From assembly GCA_027919835.1 (NCBI GenBank), contig JANVFP010000001.1, positions 1,426,001 through 1,490,000 on the forward strand: 64,000 nt of DNA. Direction: 5' to 3'. The translations under genes and the position numbers were made by a program. A model generated the notes under the pieces. It ran no database searches. It was not told the DNA's origin and was given only the letters and a program-made list of their open reading frames with translations. Shown here one piece after another: positions 35,886-49,171 of the stretch (position 1 is its first letter; the number at the start of each line of letters is the position of its first letter). This stretch comes from Lentinula raphanica (lineage: Eukaryota; Basidiomycota; Agaricomycetes; Agaricales; Omphalotaceae).

Positions 35886-36966
35886 TCAGCCGCTCCTGGA
35901 TTCGGCTACGCTGGCCACATACGCTTTGTAGTAAGTTTCCAAACCGTCTGTCAAGCCTATCTTCTTGGGCTGCCACCCAAGCAGAGCTCGGCCGAGGTAT
36001 GGCTTTGCCAGTACGGTGGCGCTTACCGCCACTTCAAATACTTCCGGACAAAAAATTTCAGAGACGCATTATCAAGGCAAAAATTCCACACTCACTGTTC
36101 GTTGGTTTCCTATACTCATATTTTCCGCCGAGTCCAGCGACTTCCGACAGTTTCTTCAAAAAGGCATCCACATCTTCAAGAACATCGTTTCCAGCATCGA
36201 ATATTTTACCTCCTGCGATAGCTGCTTTTTCAGCCAGACGAACGTAGAGGTCTGCCAAGTCGTCCGCATGGATCAAAGAAAATTTCCCTCCAGGCGTTCC
36301 TGGCCAGGTCACTTTGCCTCCCTCGTGGGCTTGTTGGAAGACGGAGGCGAAGATAGAACCGCTTCTGCCATAAAGCATGACCGGACGTACGACAATGCCG
36401 TTGAGAGCGGGATGGTTGACAACAAATTGTTCCTGCTCAGGCCTCCAAGCTACGAGCTCTACAGGCTTGTTGATGGGCGTGGTGTCTGTGACGACCTCAG
36501 TCCGACTGTCACCATGCACCCAGCATCCTGAGGTGTAGATGTAAGTGAGCTTTGGAGCGTGGGAAGGCCTGAAACTTTGAGTTGTAGATGCAACTGCCTC
36601 ACGAACGGACGCCGCGACGATGGCTTTGGTGGAAGCACCCCCAAGAGCTTCGATGACTGCATCCAGAGTCGGGACTAGGTAATGCCATGCGTCTGACTCG
36701 GGATCGCAGACGATAGGGATGACTGTATAGAAGACCTGATCAGTTCTTTAAGCTCAGATAGCAGAATACGCCATTGGACGTACTTTCTTCAGCTTGGAGT
36801 CGTGTAGCCTTGGCTGGAGAACGAGTTTGACCATACACAGTGTGGCCAGCTCTGATCAAAGCTTGTGCGGCAGGAAACCCGATGAAACCAGATGCTCTAT
36901 GGATAGCAATCGGTAATGGTCCGTCGAAGGAGCATGAACTACGCACCCAAAGATGAGTACTTTCAT
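35886..36966 (-). CDS. NAD(P)-dependent epimerase/dehydratase-like protein
   Basis: Four exons (complement): 36947-36966, 36784-36896, 36096-36722 and 35886-36040, giving 304 aa. The Rossmann start MKVLIFGASGFIGFPAAQALI carries GxxGFIG, split by the first intron. Later marks are LTYIYTSGCWVHGDS, VVRPVMLYGRSGSIF and FSLIHADDLADLYVRLAEKA. This is the extended, atypical SDR layout; a clear YxxxK pair is missing at the usual place, so it may bind cofactor without classical catalysis. The 3' end faces the SigF-like gene 130 bp away. Confidence 0.85.
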
Positions 36967-37489
36967 GGTTAAGATTAAAGATGAGAGAAGGGATCGTTGA
37001 GAAGCCTGAGAGGATTCTTGTCCCAAACTGCGCCGTAGAAATACACGCGCAGAAGATAGTATCTAGAGTGTTCGGCCGCGGTAGAAGCGTCAGCAGTTCT
37101 ACGTACATGGACATTAGGTGGAAGGGAAAGTCATCCCAATTACTGCGAAGAGCTGCTAACTTAGTACAGATTACTCAGTCAATAACACATTACATAATGC
37201 ATCAGCAGCGCCGAAGGCTAAGGAGCAGCAGGGGAGCAGCAGGGGAACTGCAGAAGATTGCCGAGTAATAGCCGAAACCGAAGCAGAGAATTCAGGCGTG
37301 GGAACATATAAGCTTTTCAAGATGTCGGGCGCTTAATGTGCAGTATAATCTCCGATTCTCTCATGAAAGCCATTCAATGAAGCCGAAAGTTTACAATTCC
37401 AGCGCAGTGCGCGGCTCAACACATTACAGATTGAGTTTGGCTCTTATACCTCAAGATAAGAATTGCTTCACAGCTTTTCGTCTTTGACC
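36967..37489. other. Divergent intergenic region
   Basis: Promoter region of the epimerase-like gene (minus) and Argonaute (plus). A short direct repeat GGAGCAGCAG is seen near 37223. No gene. Confidence 0.4.
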
Positions 37490-40400
37490 ATGAGTCAACG
37501 TGGATTTCAGCAACGTAGCAGTAGCCGTGGCGGTTCTCGAGAACCAGGACGAGATGGTGGTGGAGACAGAGGCAGAGGCGGTTACCGAGGTGGTGGAGGA
37601 GACAGAGGCGGTGGCGAAAGAGGTGGCCGTGGTGGCCGTGGTGGCCGTGGTGGAGGAGATAGAGGCAGTACCGAAAGAAGTGGCGGAAGAGGTGTTAGCC
37701 GTGGTGGAGGGGGAGGTGGACGAGGTGGATTTTCTGGGCCTGTCATCTTTCAAGCTCAAGGCCCAGCGAGTATCGATGATCGGCTGGCACGAAACAACGA
37801 TGTCGAACTCGTCAAATCGTTCAGTTCCTTGAAGGTAACTGACCCCAGTCGTCCTTTGAGACCTGGCTATGGTACCGTTGGTACTCAAATCACTGTCAGA
37901 GCCAACTTCTTTGCTCTTCGCCTTCCCAAAGGCACCATCTATGACTACGACGTGTCGATATCACCCAAAGCTGAAGCAAATTGGCTCAAAATCCGCATCT
38001 TTACTCTTCTGGAGGAGCTCCAGAGATTCAAAAGTTACCTGCCTCATATTGCGCATGACAGAAGTGCGAGGCTGGTCTCTGCCAAACCGCTTCCACAACC
38101 GCTGGACTTTGCTGTGCCATTCTATGAAGAGGGAGCTTCCCCCAAGAACATCACCAAGACCTACACAGTTTCGATCGTTTATATCAAACGAGGTTCAGAA
38201 TTGGATTATACACAGGCAACTCGGTAAGTCTCAAAATCTACTTCATGCTCTGGTCCTAAATGTAGAAAATGGCAGATATGTTGAGGGACAACCTCAAAAC
38301 CGTAATTACGACCTCCTTCCTCTGCTTTCGGCTTTGAACTTGGTGATGCAGCAACATGCTGTACGTTCGGGTGTCCGAGTAGGCAAGAACAAGTATTTCT
38401 TCCCTACCTCGTCCCAAGGATTCAACCTCAGTACTGGAGTCTCGGCTTTTCAAGGTTTTTATGCCTCTGTTCGACCCGCATACAAACAATTCATGGTCAA
38501 TGTGTAAGTTCATAAAATTTCTTCTCCTCCAAATGCTCTGACCAACACTCATTAGGAATGCTTGCATGACTGCCTTCATTGAACCGGGAAACTTGGCTGA
38601 CGCACTTCTTGCGTTCAATCGCAATTCGAGAGGAGCAATGCCTACTCTGCCTCCAGAGCTTATGAAAAAAGTCAAAGTGACCACTCATCATCTGGGTAGC
38701 AAACGTCGCTATAATATCCATAGTGTCGCAGGGACTACTGCGCGAAACACATCATTCAATCACGATAAATATGGTAAAATATCTGTCGAGGAATATTTCG
38801 CCAAAGGTAAGGGGCCGTAACACAATTCTATCCGACCGTGTCATGCTTATACCTTCTATACTCTTCGTTAGAATATAAGATCAAGCTCAAACACCCGACT
38901 GATCTACCAGTGATCAACGTTGGCTCGAAGAAGAAGAATACATATCTTCCCGCTGAAATCTGCGAAATCGAACCCGGTCAACCCTTCCGTGGCAAGCTCA
39001 CGGATAGACAAACCCAACAAATGATCAAGGTCGCCTGTAACCCTCCCCGTGTGAACGCGGAAGCCATTGTGGGTGACGGCTTCCAGAAACTAGGCTTGAA
39101 ATCCTCGACCTCACCCTTGGCTGGGTTCGGCATAGAGGTCAGCAATGAGATGGCCGTTATTCCTGCGCGCCAAATTCCCCCTCCTCAGTTGGACTACCGA
39201 GTTGGGAAACCACGGGTAGACAACGGAGGCTGGAACATCTTGGATGTTAAATTCCATCGCGGGGCGCAGATCCCAAACTGGTCTGTCTTTGTCGTTCGTG
39301 ACGGCCCATCGGTCTTCAACGGGCCCACAGATCCTAGACTAGTGGGTCTTGTGCAGGGTTTCGCGGCAAAGCTGCAAAAGAGCGGAATGAATGTGCCATC
39401 AGGCATGCCATCGCTGCTTGTGGTCGACCTTCCGTCAGAACATCGAGATCCTGGTCGAGTGTCAGCGTTGAACCTGATCAGAAATACATTTGGAGAACAC
39501 CTAGAGAAAGCTAGACCCAAACCTGCTTTTGTGCTCGTACTTCTCTCCCGTCGTGATAACTATATCTATCCGGGCATAAAGGTAATTAATTGCTATCATT
39601 GTTTTTCCTGCAATCGCTCAACTCATTCTCAGCGCATTGGCGATGTGGAACTTGGAGTTCACACAGTTCACATGCAGCTGGATAAAGTAGTGAACTCAGA
39701 CCCAAAGAAACAAGATCAATACTTTTCAAACGTGGCGCTCAAGGTTAATACCAAGCTTGGAGGTATCAACCATAAGGTGAAAGGCATAGTCCTAGGTATT
39801 TCTTACAATCGAGACTGATATCTCTACTTCTCACGCAGCTGGACCTAAAAGCCATGCAATGGCTTCGTAAGAAATCTACTATGATGGTCGGAATTGATGT
39901 CACTCATAGGTAGGGCTTCGCTTTTCTTTGAAACCTCATTACTGACCGATGATCTATACAGAGGCCCTGGTATGACTCGAATAATTTGAATGCTTCTCGG
40001 TCGGTGCTCACATTGATTTAGGTGCCAAGGAAGGTACACCGTCTATCGCTGCAGTTGTTGCTAGCGTGGACGACGATTTCGTGCAATTCCATGCGAGTTT
40101 GCGAATTCAACAAACGGACGAAATCAAAGAGGTGCGTATTTCGCGCGATCACTCTTCCTATAATTAACTCATTGTAATGTAGATGCTGGATGAGTTAGCT
40201 GACATGATGGTGGAGAGGTTGACGCACTATCAAGCCAAAAACAAAGCTCTTCCTGAGCGAATTTTTGTCTTTCGCGATGGTGTCTCAGAAGTTGGTTATT
40301 GTACAACTTCTCCTGATCCTTTACTCATCTTCATTGATGTAGGGTCAATATGATACGGTTCTGACGGAGGAGTTACCTCAAATCTTGAAGGCATTCCAAA

Positions 40401-41091
40401 AATTCAGCACAGGCGGTCGAAAATCACCTTATAGACCAACGGTTTCTATCATCATCTGTGGAAAACGACACCATGCAAGGTCATTCGCATTCTAGACTCA
40501 CACTGTGTTACTTTTTCTAATGTCTCGTCTGCAGATTTTTCGCTACAGATTCTCAATTCGCTGATAGGAATGGGAATACCAAGCCGGGAACAGTTGTCGA
40601 TCGAGGCATCACCGACGTGTATGTTCCAAGTTCTCCGTGTTCACTGTCGTGAATTTTTTTGTAACCACCATTCATAGGTTCGAGTTTGATTTTTACTTGC
40701 AAGCTCATGCCGGAATTCAAGGTCACGCTAAGCCTACGCATTATACTGTCATCTACGACGAAACAAGCTTCTCTGCGAACGAAATACAACAGGGAACTCA
40801 CGATACTAGCTACCTGTATGCCCGAGCTACACGAGCAGTCAGTCTGATACCTGCAGCTTATTATGCTGATCTCGCATGTGAACGGGGACGCTGCTATCTC
40901 AACGATTTCCTTGTGGACAATCAATCGTCGGTCGGTGGAGACAAGAAGGCAGAAGCTCAGAAGACCTATGAGGCAGCGCGCAAAGCATGGGGAAGAGGCG
41001 TGAGTTTCGAGTATTGTCTGCTTGAATGATGACTGTCTAATTAACTTCATAGCTTCATCCCAATATTGCGGATTCAATGTTCTACATCTAA
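37490..41091 (+). CDS. Argonaute
   Basis: Thirteen exons: 37490-38223, 38276-38503, 38556-38806, 38872-39581, 39633-39776, 39839-39909, 39962-39969, 40022-40131, 40183-40290, 40343-40479, 40535-40618, 40678-40999 and 41053-41091, giving 981 aa. The N-terminus (to about 85) is RG/RGG-rich, a likely RNA-binding and arginine-methylation region. N, L1, PAZ (KYGKISVEEYF), MID and PIWI domains follow. PIWI catalytic residues read from sequence are Asp709 (GIDVTH), Asp784 (FRDGVSE) and His883 (AKPTHY), so slicer activity looks preserved. The end is MFYI. Exon 7 is only 8 nt (reads R-G-P across junctions). It should load small RNAs for silencing, plausibly of transposons such as those at 51-64 kb. 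Confidence 0.93.
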
Positions 41092-41266
41092 CACATGAAT
41101 GTATTTCAAGTGGATGATCTCTAGTCTTGGTTATTATTGCTGCTGTTTGCTTTAAGTGCTGTCGTATTGTCGCAATTGCGTGCTATGTTGATGTAGTTAT
41201 TAAGTGTACTTGATTAACATTCATGATGATAATGGGTATAGAAAGGGTTATGCAAAATGGTAATAT

Positions 41267-44200
41267 TCATAAGCAAAGTCCTAGAGCAGCATTCAAGTCT
41301 CTTACACCTCTGTTTTCCGAGAGCTTTAGAGCAAGAATTAGGCAATCTCGTTCCCGTTCCTTTCGACCTTGCAAGCCATATGCTTTTGCTAGAAAATACC
41401 ACGCTTCAGATATATCCCAAGCAGCACCTTGCGTGAGGTGTGATAGCAGCCCTGCGGCAAGATCGATGTTCTCTGGAATGGCTTCCTCTTTGTACTTTTT
41501 GTGGAACGATTCATCAGGAAAGAGGTACGCGCGCGCAAGATGGACGGATGCACCGACATCGTCGGATGAGATGAACAAAGCTTTTTGAAAAGCCTCGATG
41601 GCTGCCATTGAGCGCCCCAAAGCAACATAGTACAGTCCAAGCTGAGGGTTGCAGAATGTGAGCTCGGGACACGAGCAAAAATCCAGCCATCGTACCTGTA
41701 CCCAAACTCCTGGGTTAGCTTCATCTCTGACTTCTGCCTCTTGAATAGCACCCTTCGCTTGCTCAATCTTACCAAGCCGTCTGAATGTGGCCGCCGACAT
41801 GAGCCAAAGATCACTCAATAACCGATTTTCTTTCATCGTCCGACTATTCCATTTTGAATTCGATGTTGGCGGTAAGGCAGGTGGAGGTGGTGGCGGTGGG
41901 GAAGAGGAATCCAAAAAGTCGGCGACTGGAGAGGCAGCACTTAAGCGTCTACGCGAGTGAATTGATGAGGCTTGATAGGACATTGGACGTAGGACTGCAT
42001 GAAAATCTGTAACTTGTCAGGATTGGTATAGCATTTGAGCAGGGATGTCGTCGTACCAGGGGTGGAAATAGACCTTCTCAAATTCCCGTTCTTCACCACA
42101 CCATGACCAATTTTCTTGGATATAGTACTGATACGAGCGCTTCCTTTGTGTACTTGGCTCTTGAGTTTTTGCTGCATCTTTTTCGACTTGGAAGCGTCCC
42201 GGTCATGAGTCTGCGCAGATAACCGCAGACGCTTGTCAGTCCCATCGTCAGCCTCAAATTCTTTCTTTTTCTCCTTCTCTGCATCTAGCGGATTCGTACC
42301 ATTCGCTGCCGGTGACGAAGTACCGTCGGGAGTAGCGGGGGATATCATGATGGGAATTGGAGGTTGCAGCTCGGTTGAATTAGAGTTCGACAAAGATGGC
42401 CGTGGTTGGAAGTTATCCTGATTTTGCTCAGCAGCAGCATCGTGAATCACCTTGACTTCGTGACCGGCCTGTGAGTTGGACGCAGATGTAGACAATGCGA
42501 GCTCGGAAGGTGCTCTGAGTTTCATGTCTGCCGATCTTGCTACATCGATTGAGGCACGGGCTTGAGATACGGATATCAGAAGATGTACGAAAAGATATCT
42601 TAGTACATACTTTGAGTCTGGTCTCCAGTGATGCCTCTCTTTTGGGCAATCCACTCGAATACTTCCGGAAGCTTGTCTGCAGCACCTTCCGCACCCTCGA
42701 CATACTCACTTACTGCTACCTGTGTCATCCTCAACTGCAGCGCGTGTTCGAACTTGTCGTGCCTCGACGGTTCAGGATGATCCGTTGCAGGTTGTAACAG
42801 CTCCGAAGAGGGAGGTAAGGTTTGTAGTTGTGATGTGCCCGTAGTAAGCGGTCCAAGGGCGTACGCTGCAGGTACGTCTTCCTCTTTTGGAGGCGGCAGA
42901 GGTTGTGGTGGCGCGCGCGAAGAATCGAGAGGTAAACCCTCTATCGTGTCTGCATCACCATTGAGCCCAATACCTTTTGCTGTTCCCTGAGAAGGCACAC
43001 TTAATCTCGCCGTACTCTGAGTATCTGTCGCCATATCCTCCCCATTGTTGTTATCTGCAAAGGTGTCGGTTGTTTCTCCAACTGAAGCACCAGTCTCCAG
43101 AGCACTTTCCGCTGCTTCCCACTGCTCAATCTTCGCCGAGAGCAATCCGATGAGATGCCAGTACCTGATCTCGGAAGGCTTGGCTTCAGCAGCGGCAGCG
43201 GCGTGAATGATAGCTTTCTCTAGATTATGTTCGTGGCCATTTTCTTGGCCTTTCTCCGGGTTATCTTCGAGTGAAAATCGGGGCGCAGCAGGAACATATC
43301 GTGCGTATGATAGGGCTATATGATAATGAGCGGTCGGTGTCGGAAAAGTGTCGATCGAGCGAAGGAACAGGGCGTGTGCTTTGGCAAAATCCGAAGGACG
43401 CGTATCCGGATTGTGTTCTGAACGAAGAAGCGTTCATTCCAGCAATCTACCTAGGAGGTAACCACTCACGTTTGACGGCCATGACAGTCAACCATATCCC
43501 CTCTGCTAAATCCACGCAAGCAACCAAATCCTTCTCCGAAGCGTTCAGTCTCGTCTTTGCTTTATCGATCAATGCTCCGGCCTCTCTCAAATCGTCCATA
43601 ACCTCCTTGGCTCGGCCAGTGGAAACGCTGGCAGATGTTGAGGAAACAATCCTGCACAACATCCGTGCGCCAAATACGCAGGTCTGCACCCAGCTTCGGT
43701 CGGTATCGGCTTCGTGTTCTAGTTCTTCCCCTGTGATGCCGCTAGCTGAGGCAGCCTGGTGAGCTTTGGAAACGATTTGAACATATAAGCGGAGGGTTCG
43801 CCGGGCAAGAGAGATATCGCCGGAAACGTATAGAAGCCGTGTCATATGCCTCTGAATGGTGTAGGAATTAAATGTTAATCGTGTAGCCCACCAAAGAACC
43901 TGTAAAGGTCGTTGATCAAAATTCGCTCGCCGTTAGATGTTAGTAGAACATACATCAAGAACCCACCCACCATATTCTCCAATACCTCCACTGGCTTCCC
44001 AAACAGCGACACACTGCTCTGCGAAATCCTCCACTTTGTAATTACGTTCTCCGGCTTTTGGGAATTTTGTGGATACATTGAGGATAGCGCGATACTCTTG
44101 AACGACACTACGAGCCGTGTTCATCCATGGTGGTGACTTGCGAGCCGTTCCTACCAGTGCCGGCTGAGGACTTTCTGATCCATATCGGAGTACCAGTGCT

Positions 44201-45330
44201 CGAAGATATATGACGGAAATCGTTGACCGATGTGAAGTCCGAAAATTCGACGGCCAGTACACACTGCAACTCGAGTAGTGTTCTAACCAAGTCCACAGCG
44301 AGTCTGATTCTGAACATGAGGTAAGTTTGTGGTCATGATGAAGATTGAAGATCCTGGATCCAAGAACAATAGCACGCCAGAGTAATCGTTCAACCCATCG
44401 CCAAACTTCACGAAACCGAGTGAACGATGAGAAATCGATCTTGCCTGTGGAAGTAGGGACTGGAGCGTACGTCGAAGCCAGCTCAGTTTCGACAATTGTG
44501 AGAAGTGGGAAAGCGGCAGAATATGTTTTGAGAGCCTTTCGCGGATTATCGGGAAAGAGTTTCTCATGGGACATTCCTATGAAGGTTTAGAATGAAATCG
44601 ACAAATAGTGTGTAGTTGGATAAGCGTCACCTTGTAGACACAGACTGCGAATGGTCTCCGCAATTGCCCATGCCCGGTCATCCTTGATATCTGCAATGGA
44701 TATTATTGAATCCGTTCCTCCGCTACTTTCTGCCAGACTGGAAGTTGTGATACTCGATCCTCCATTTGGTACGTGTAGAGAGTTCGCTTTGAGAGTGGCA
44801 GGTAGGGGAATATGGTTTTGTACATGCGACACGTCGGGAACCTTGTTGAGATGGTCCAAGCATTCTGAGGGATTACCAAGAGCATACGCATAGTATGCCA
44901 GAGCAAAGTTCAACGTCTATGAAATCGTCATTATTTCAGTCAAGGACAGAAAGAACGAGCACGAGCTCACATCGAAATTTGAAGACTCCAACTTCTTCAA
45001 TACCTCGTATCCTGATCGTGCCTCTTCCAATCTCTCCGGGGCAAGAATGCATCCATCACCAAGTTCCAGAGGGTATTCTTCTGGCCGTATGACTTCATCC
45101 TGGTCTTCATCTTTGGAGTTGGCAAGGAGAAGAAGAGATAAAGCATGAGTCTGTGAAGCAACCTCTGCTACATCGGTATAACCCTTGCAATGCTTGTTGA
45201 ATTTCCGAAAGAGATCCGACCAAGAAAGAGGTTTGCCTTGAAATGACTTCGCCGGTGAAGAGGATGTCCAGTGACCAGCAGTGAGAGCTGCTCGAAGCTG
45301 AGCCCAATAGAACCGGTCTTTAGTAGTCAT
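41267..45330 (-). CDS. YPP1: YPP1/TTC7-like TPR protein of the PI4-kinase complex
   Basis: Eight exons (complement): 44971-45330, 44631-44916, 43954-44576, 43470-43899, 42611-43417, 42057-42560, 41696-41994 and 41267-41641, giving 1,227 aa. Helical TPR-like repeats run through the N-terminal two thirds (TLNFALAYYAYALGNPSECLDHL; DVLWWATRLTFNSYTIQRHMTRLLY; AHYHIALSYARYVPAA). A long Ser/Pro/acidic loop (about 600-850) follows, and C-terminal TPRs end with LGLYYVALGRSMAAIEAFQKALF. This is the layout of fungal YPP1, the TTC7 counterpart that with EFR3 holds the Stt4 PI4-kinase at the plasma membrane. A run of seven prolines lies near residue 1010. The gene is convergent with Argonaute (175 bp apart) and divergent from the next gene. 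Confidence 0.85.
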
Positions 45331-45617
45331 TTTGGAACGACTCGAGCTTGGAGATGAGTTGGAAACTTAGAATTTTGAGGAAAGAAAGGCCGTCATAAGT
45401 CACGTGCGCTTTCTCTGTTACTTCCGTTTTAGGCCGGTCAAAGCTGCATTTACAAAATGAGCGTCGTCACTCTCACTCGCAGGGCCGACGGCGATAAGAC
45501 AGTCCACCCTCGGACTGTTCTTTTCTTCCTTCTGGTTTCTTTTCTACTTTCTTATCTCTGGTGCGTTCCTTATAAGAATGACACAGTATTCATGGGCTCT
45601 AACTCCCCATCTTTCCA

Positions 45618-47059
45618 ATGTCCATAGAACAATCAGGTCGTGTTTTTCCTTCTGGGCGTGATTCAACACATGCTTTTCGACGAGATCTGGCCTTTACTCC
45701 CTGCTTAAACTCGTCGCCTTCTATCTATACGCCACAAAATCCACCAATTACACGCCACCAGAAATTACACCATCGTACTCAGTCTACCGGAGTCCGGTCT
45801 GACCCTAACAAGGCCGCATCTCCCAACAAGAAGAATCTATTGTCTCGGTCATCCCCAGAAATCTTCACCCCAAGTAACACACCTGTTTTCCTTGTCCCAA
45901 GTCATCCAGGAAAACATACCTTTCTTCGACGAACGAGCTCTCACCATTCTGTTACTTCTTCTGTCCAGCACATCTCTACTCTCACACCTGAAGCTTCGTC
46001 TTGCTCATTTGACATGCATCGCGATAGCGAAGATGATGTAGACGACGATACCTTGATTCAGGGCGCGCGACCTAGGCACAAGCAGGCGATAAGGAAGGGA
46101 TCCTCTAGCCTCACAGAACGATTGTTCTCTTTCGCCACCGGTTCAAACTCCAAAAGTCGCGACAAACTCATCAGCACCAAGCCTGGAGAGAGAGGTGCAG
46201 GAGAGACCGAAACGGAGATTGATGAGCCAGTAAGTGTGTGTCGTAATTTCTAGCTATGAAGTTCTAATGAGATACAACAGCCACGCCATCTACCTACGTC
46301 CCGGAAGGTACCTTCTCGTGCACCCCTCGTCCCACCCAATGTTCTCCAACAACGCCTTACACCTTTGCTCTTCGAATTCTCGCGTCTGTTATCTATTGTC
46401 CCCGCATTTTTCGGTGTTCTCTATCATATCTATCATATCTACCATCCACCTACTATATTGATTGACGGGAGACGGCCTCCCGAGCGTATCGACTATATTA
46501 TATCTGCCCTTTGGGTAAGTTATTCTGGACTACTCGTCGTTCATTTCTCTCCTCGGGTTCACACGCAATCATTGTTTGTCTTTAGGCCCTTTTGACTGGC
46601 TATCAATGCCTCTATCTAACAACCGGTTTACTCGCCCGTTGGCGCGTGTACTACCCCCCTCTCGCCACCCTCATTCGTCTGATCTCCCTCCAAGCCATCT
46701 GCTGGCCCGCGACCCACTTCACACTTTCCCTTCTCGAGCACGAAAAACGTCCGGTCATCGTTTGGGCAGTCATTGGTACGACGACGTGCGCTAGCCGGAG
46801 CGTGCAGATCTGGGTGACGAGTAATCTCTGGTGGGAGGCACCTAGTGGTGGTCCTGCCGGAGCAGCAGCGGGCGTCAAACATGGAAACGGTGGGTTGAGA
46901 GGGAATGAGATTGATTGGCAGAGATGGAAAGGTGGAAAATGGGGAGGGAGGAGATGGGATTGGAGAGATGTGGTGAAGAAATGCATGCTTCCGGCTGGTG
47001 TGGTGTACTGTATCATGGCTTGGGCAGAGCAGTTAAGGAGAGAATGGTCAGGCTGTTAG
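45618..47059 (+). CDS. EOS1: EOS1-like ER membrane protein (N-glycosylation)
   Basis: Three exons, 45618-46229, 46281-46514 and 46586-47059, giving 439 aa. Residues 1-205 are a Ser/Thr-rich, probably disordered cytosolic region with an acidic DSEDDVDDD patch. The conserved part follows with about four membrane segments: LLFEFSRLLSIVPAFFGVLYHIYHIYHPP, RIDYIISALWALLTGYQCLYLTTGLLARWRVYYPP, a third at LIRLISLQAICWPATHFTLSL, and VIVWAVIGTTTCASRSVQIW. The fungal EOS1 family is required for N-glycosylation and oxidative-stress tolerance. The Trp/Gly/Arg-rich loop WQRWKGGKWGGRRWDWRD is unusual. Confidence 0.72.
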
Positions 47060-47448
47060 AGCCTCAGAGAGCTACTCCCGTTTCCGATCAGGTGAGCTCA
47101 TTCTACTCTAGTGTTGATCAGATTGCTACATCTGCTACAGGTAGATTGATTGTCCGATGTATCTCCCGCCTTTATCAAATGCTTCGCTCGCTCTGCTTTG
47201 CGAATGGCTGTTCTTGGTTCGCCTGAATAATGACCGTTCGTCGCTTCCATCTCGAATGATGTGGAAATTTTGTGCAACAGAGCTATGATATGTATTTGGG
47301 ACTATTTACACTGTTTTGAACTTTTTATCTCTCGAAACAAAGCCGGTAAACCATGCTGCTGTTATTTCCATCTCTTCCAGATCTAGTAGTCTTATCTTCG
47401 TCCAACTGGTAAGCTTTTCTGAGAATTCGGGCTGTATCGAAATTGACT
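47060..47448. other. Intergenic, no gene recognised
   Basis: 3' end of the EOS1-like gene and promoter of the membrane-protein gene. Confidence 0.35.
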
Positions 47449-48785
47449 ATGTCACTACTTCCAGGCCTGCAGAATTGCATGTATTCCCTCCTCTTCCTCA
47501 GCTGGTTAGTTGGAACAATCTCTGCAGCAGTCGTGGACGGTTCCAACGTACAACTTGGTCAATCAGCAATAGCACATTGGTCTTTAGACTCTGGCGACTC
47601 TGCTTTAGTCGAAGGTGGATTCGGATTGGGCCTGTACCAAACAGAATATGGTTTAGTTGCCACGACCACCGTGCCGCCTATTCAAGCTCAACTCACTACT
47701 GGAGCATGGACTGTGACACCAATGGTTACTGGGTCAGTTTGGGCTGGCTTGTCTTCGGTCTCACGTAGTTGCTCATTTATGGCATTGCATCGCCATTGTA
47801 TTGCACATTTCAGAACGTTGATGCTCGTGTTACGGCCCAACTTGCAATATCCATTGTGCGCATAACAATTGGTGCTATTCACTCATTGTAGCAGCAGATA
47901 ACTCCTCCTGCAGACCCAGCGGTGGGGTCGAAACTTCGGAGGGTGTGATATTAGTGACGGTGGCCCCCACTGTATCGTATGGGACCGCCATATCGTCTGG
48001 GACCAACGTCTCGTCTGGGACCACCGTACCGTCTAGGTGACAGCCCCTCAACCTTGCACATGTCGCAGTTCGTGCACTGACATTCCTAATACTGGTGAAG
48101 CGCTGGCCCAATTACTGGTAATCTAAGCACAAGAGGTATTATCGGTGTGACTCTAGGACTGAGTGCCACCGGCATGATCGCGCTTGGACTTAAGTGGATT
48201 CTCTATCGTTCGAGAGCTGCCAAAGAATCCAAGCATTCCGAAGAGGATCGCCATGCTCCGGTCAATACTACATCTCGAAGGCATCGGACCACCCGTACCA
48301 ACATCAATGCCACCACACCGGTACCGTATATGCTGAAACCCGCCTTACCGAGGGAATCAACGATCTTGCCGTACAACCACACACCAGATATACATGAGGT
48401 GAGCATGAGATCTTTCACACTGCTACTTACAATCTGTTGCACTGAGAATATTCATGCTCATGTATAGGTACCATCGGCCACCTCTAATGTACCCATAGAT
48501 AGTGTCGAGCCCTCCTGTCCGGTTCCAATAGGTGTTGTTGTGACAGAACGGCAAACCCGGCTTTTAGAAGAAGCACAAAGCACTCGGGACGCTCTCAGTA
48601 TTCTAGAACGACAGCTACCGGACACCGCTGCGACTGCATTGCACGCCGAAGGCGATAGCGCGGTCAGCGCACTTCAGGCGAGGGTCGCGGAGATGATGAA
48701 TCGCGTGGCGCGTCTAGAGGCACAGATGTCGACGGACTGGGCCAGAGGCTTGACGGATGAACCTCCACCAGGGTATGATGATTGA
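47449..48785 (+). CDS. Single-pass membrane protein with Ser/Thr-rich ectodomain
   Basis: Proposed exons: 47449-47736, 47814-47826 (13 nt), 47892-48036, 48134-48398 and 48468-48785, giving 342 aa. A signal peptide (CMYSLLFLSWLVGTISAA) is followed by an ectodomain with WSLDSGDSALVEGGFGLGL and a Ser/Thr-rich stem (SYGTAISSGTNVSSGTTVPS). One membrane helix (GIIGVTLGLSATGMIALGLKWILY) leads into a basic stop-transfer. The cytosolic part ends with a coiled coil (about 280-325) and PPPGYDD. This pattern is frequent in Agaricomycetes; function unknown. Exon 1 uses a weak GTTTGG donor, and the 13-nt exon was chosen because it alone keeps phase between flanking exons. Confidence 0.68.
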
Positions 48786-49171
48786 TATTGATGCATTGTA
48801 TGATGATATGTACGCGGTGATTTGAACGAGCTTATACTTGCAATGACGATAGATTCAAAACGACAGACTAGGTTGAAAACACATTGCGCTTCCGCCTAGA
48901 ATATGAGGAAAGTCTGTACCATTTCTTGTCACGATATCGCCCGGACCAAATGCAAACGCTTGCGAGGCTCGACTCAATCCCGAATTGCCCACATTGCCAT
49001 TGCGGCTTTCGTTGTCGGAAAGTCTATGTTCCCGATGTCAGCGTCCAAGGCAAGTAATTCTTTGAATGATCAAGAACGCACGAATCAGGAACCTCAAAGC
49101 AAATCGCAGCCCGACAGAAAACCCCAACTTCAGCTAGCGATGCCTCTTCCTCTGCTTCTGCGGGATGACAC
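48786..49171. other. Intergenic, no gene recognised
   Basis: A 103-codon plus-strand frame (48903-49214) has no family signal and overlaps the likely secreted-protein gene on the other strand. Confidence 0.35.

Noticed and set aside
37451..37888. Minus-strand Thr/Ser-rich frame over the Argonaute N-terminus
   Set aside because: Antisense shadow of the RGG-coding sequence.
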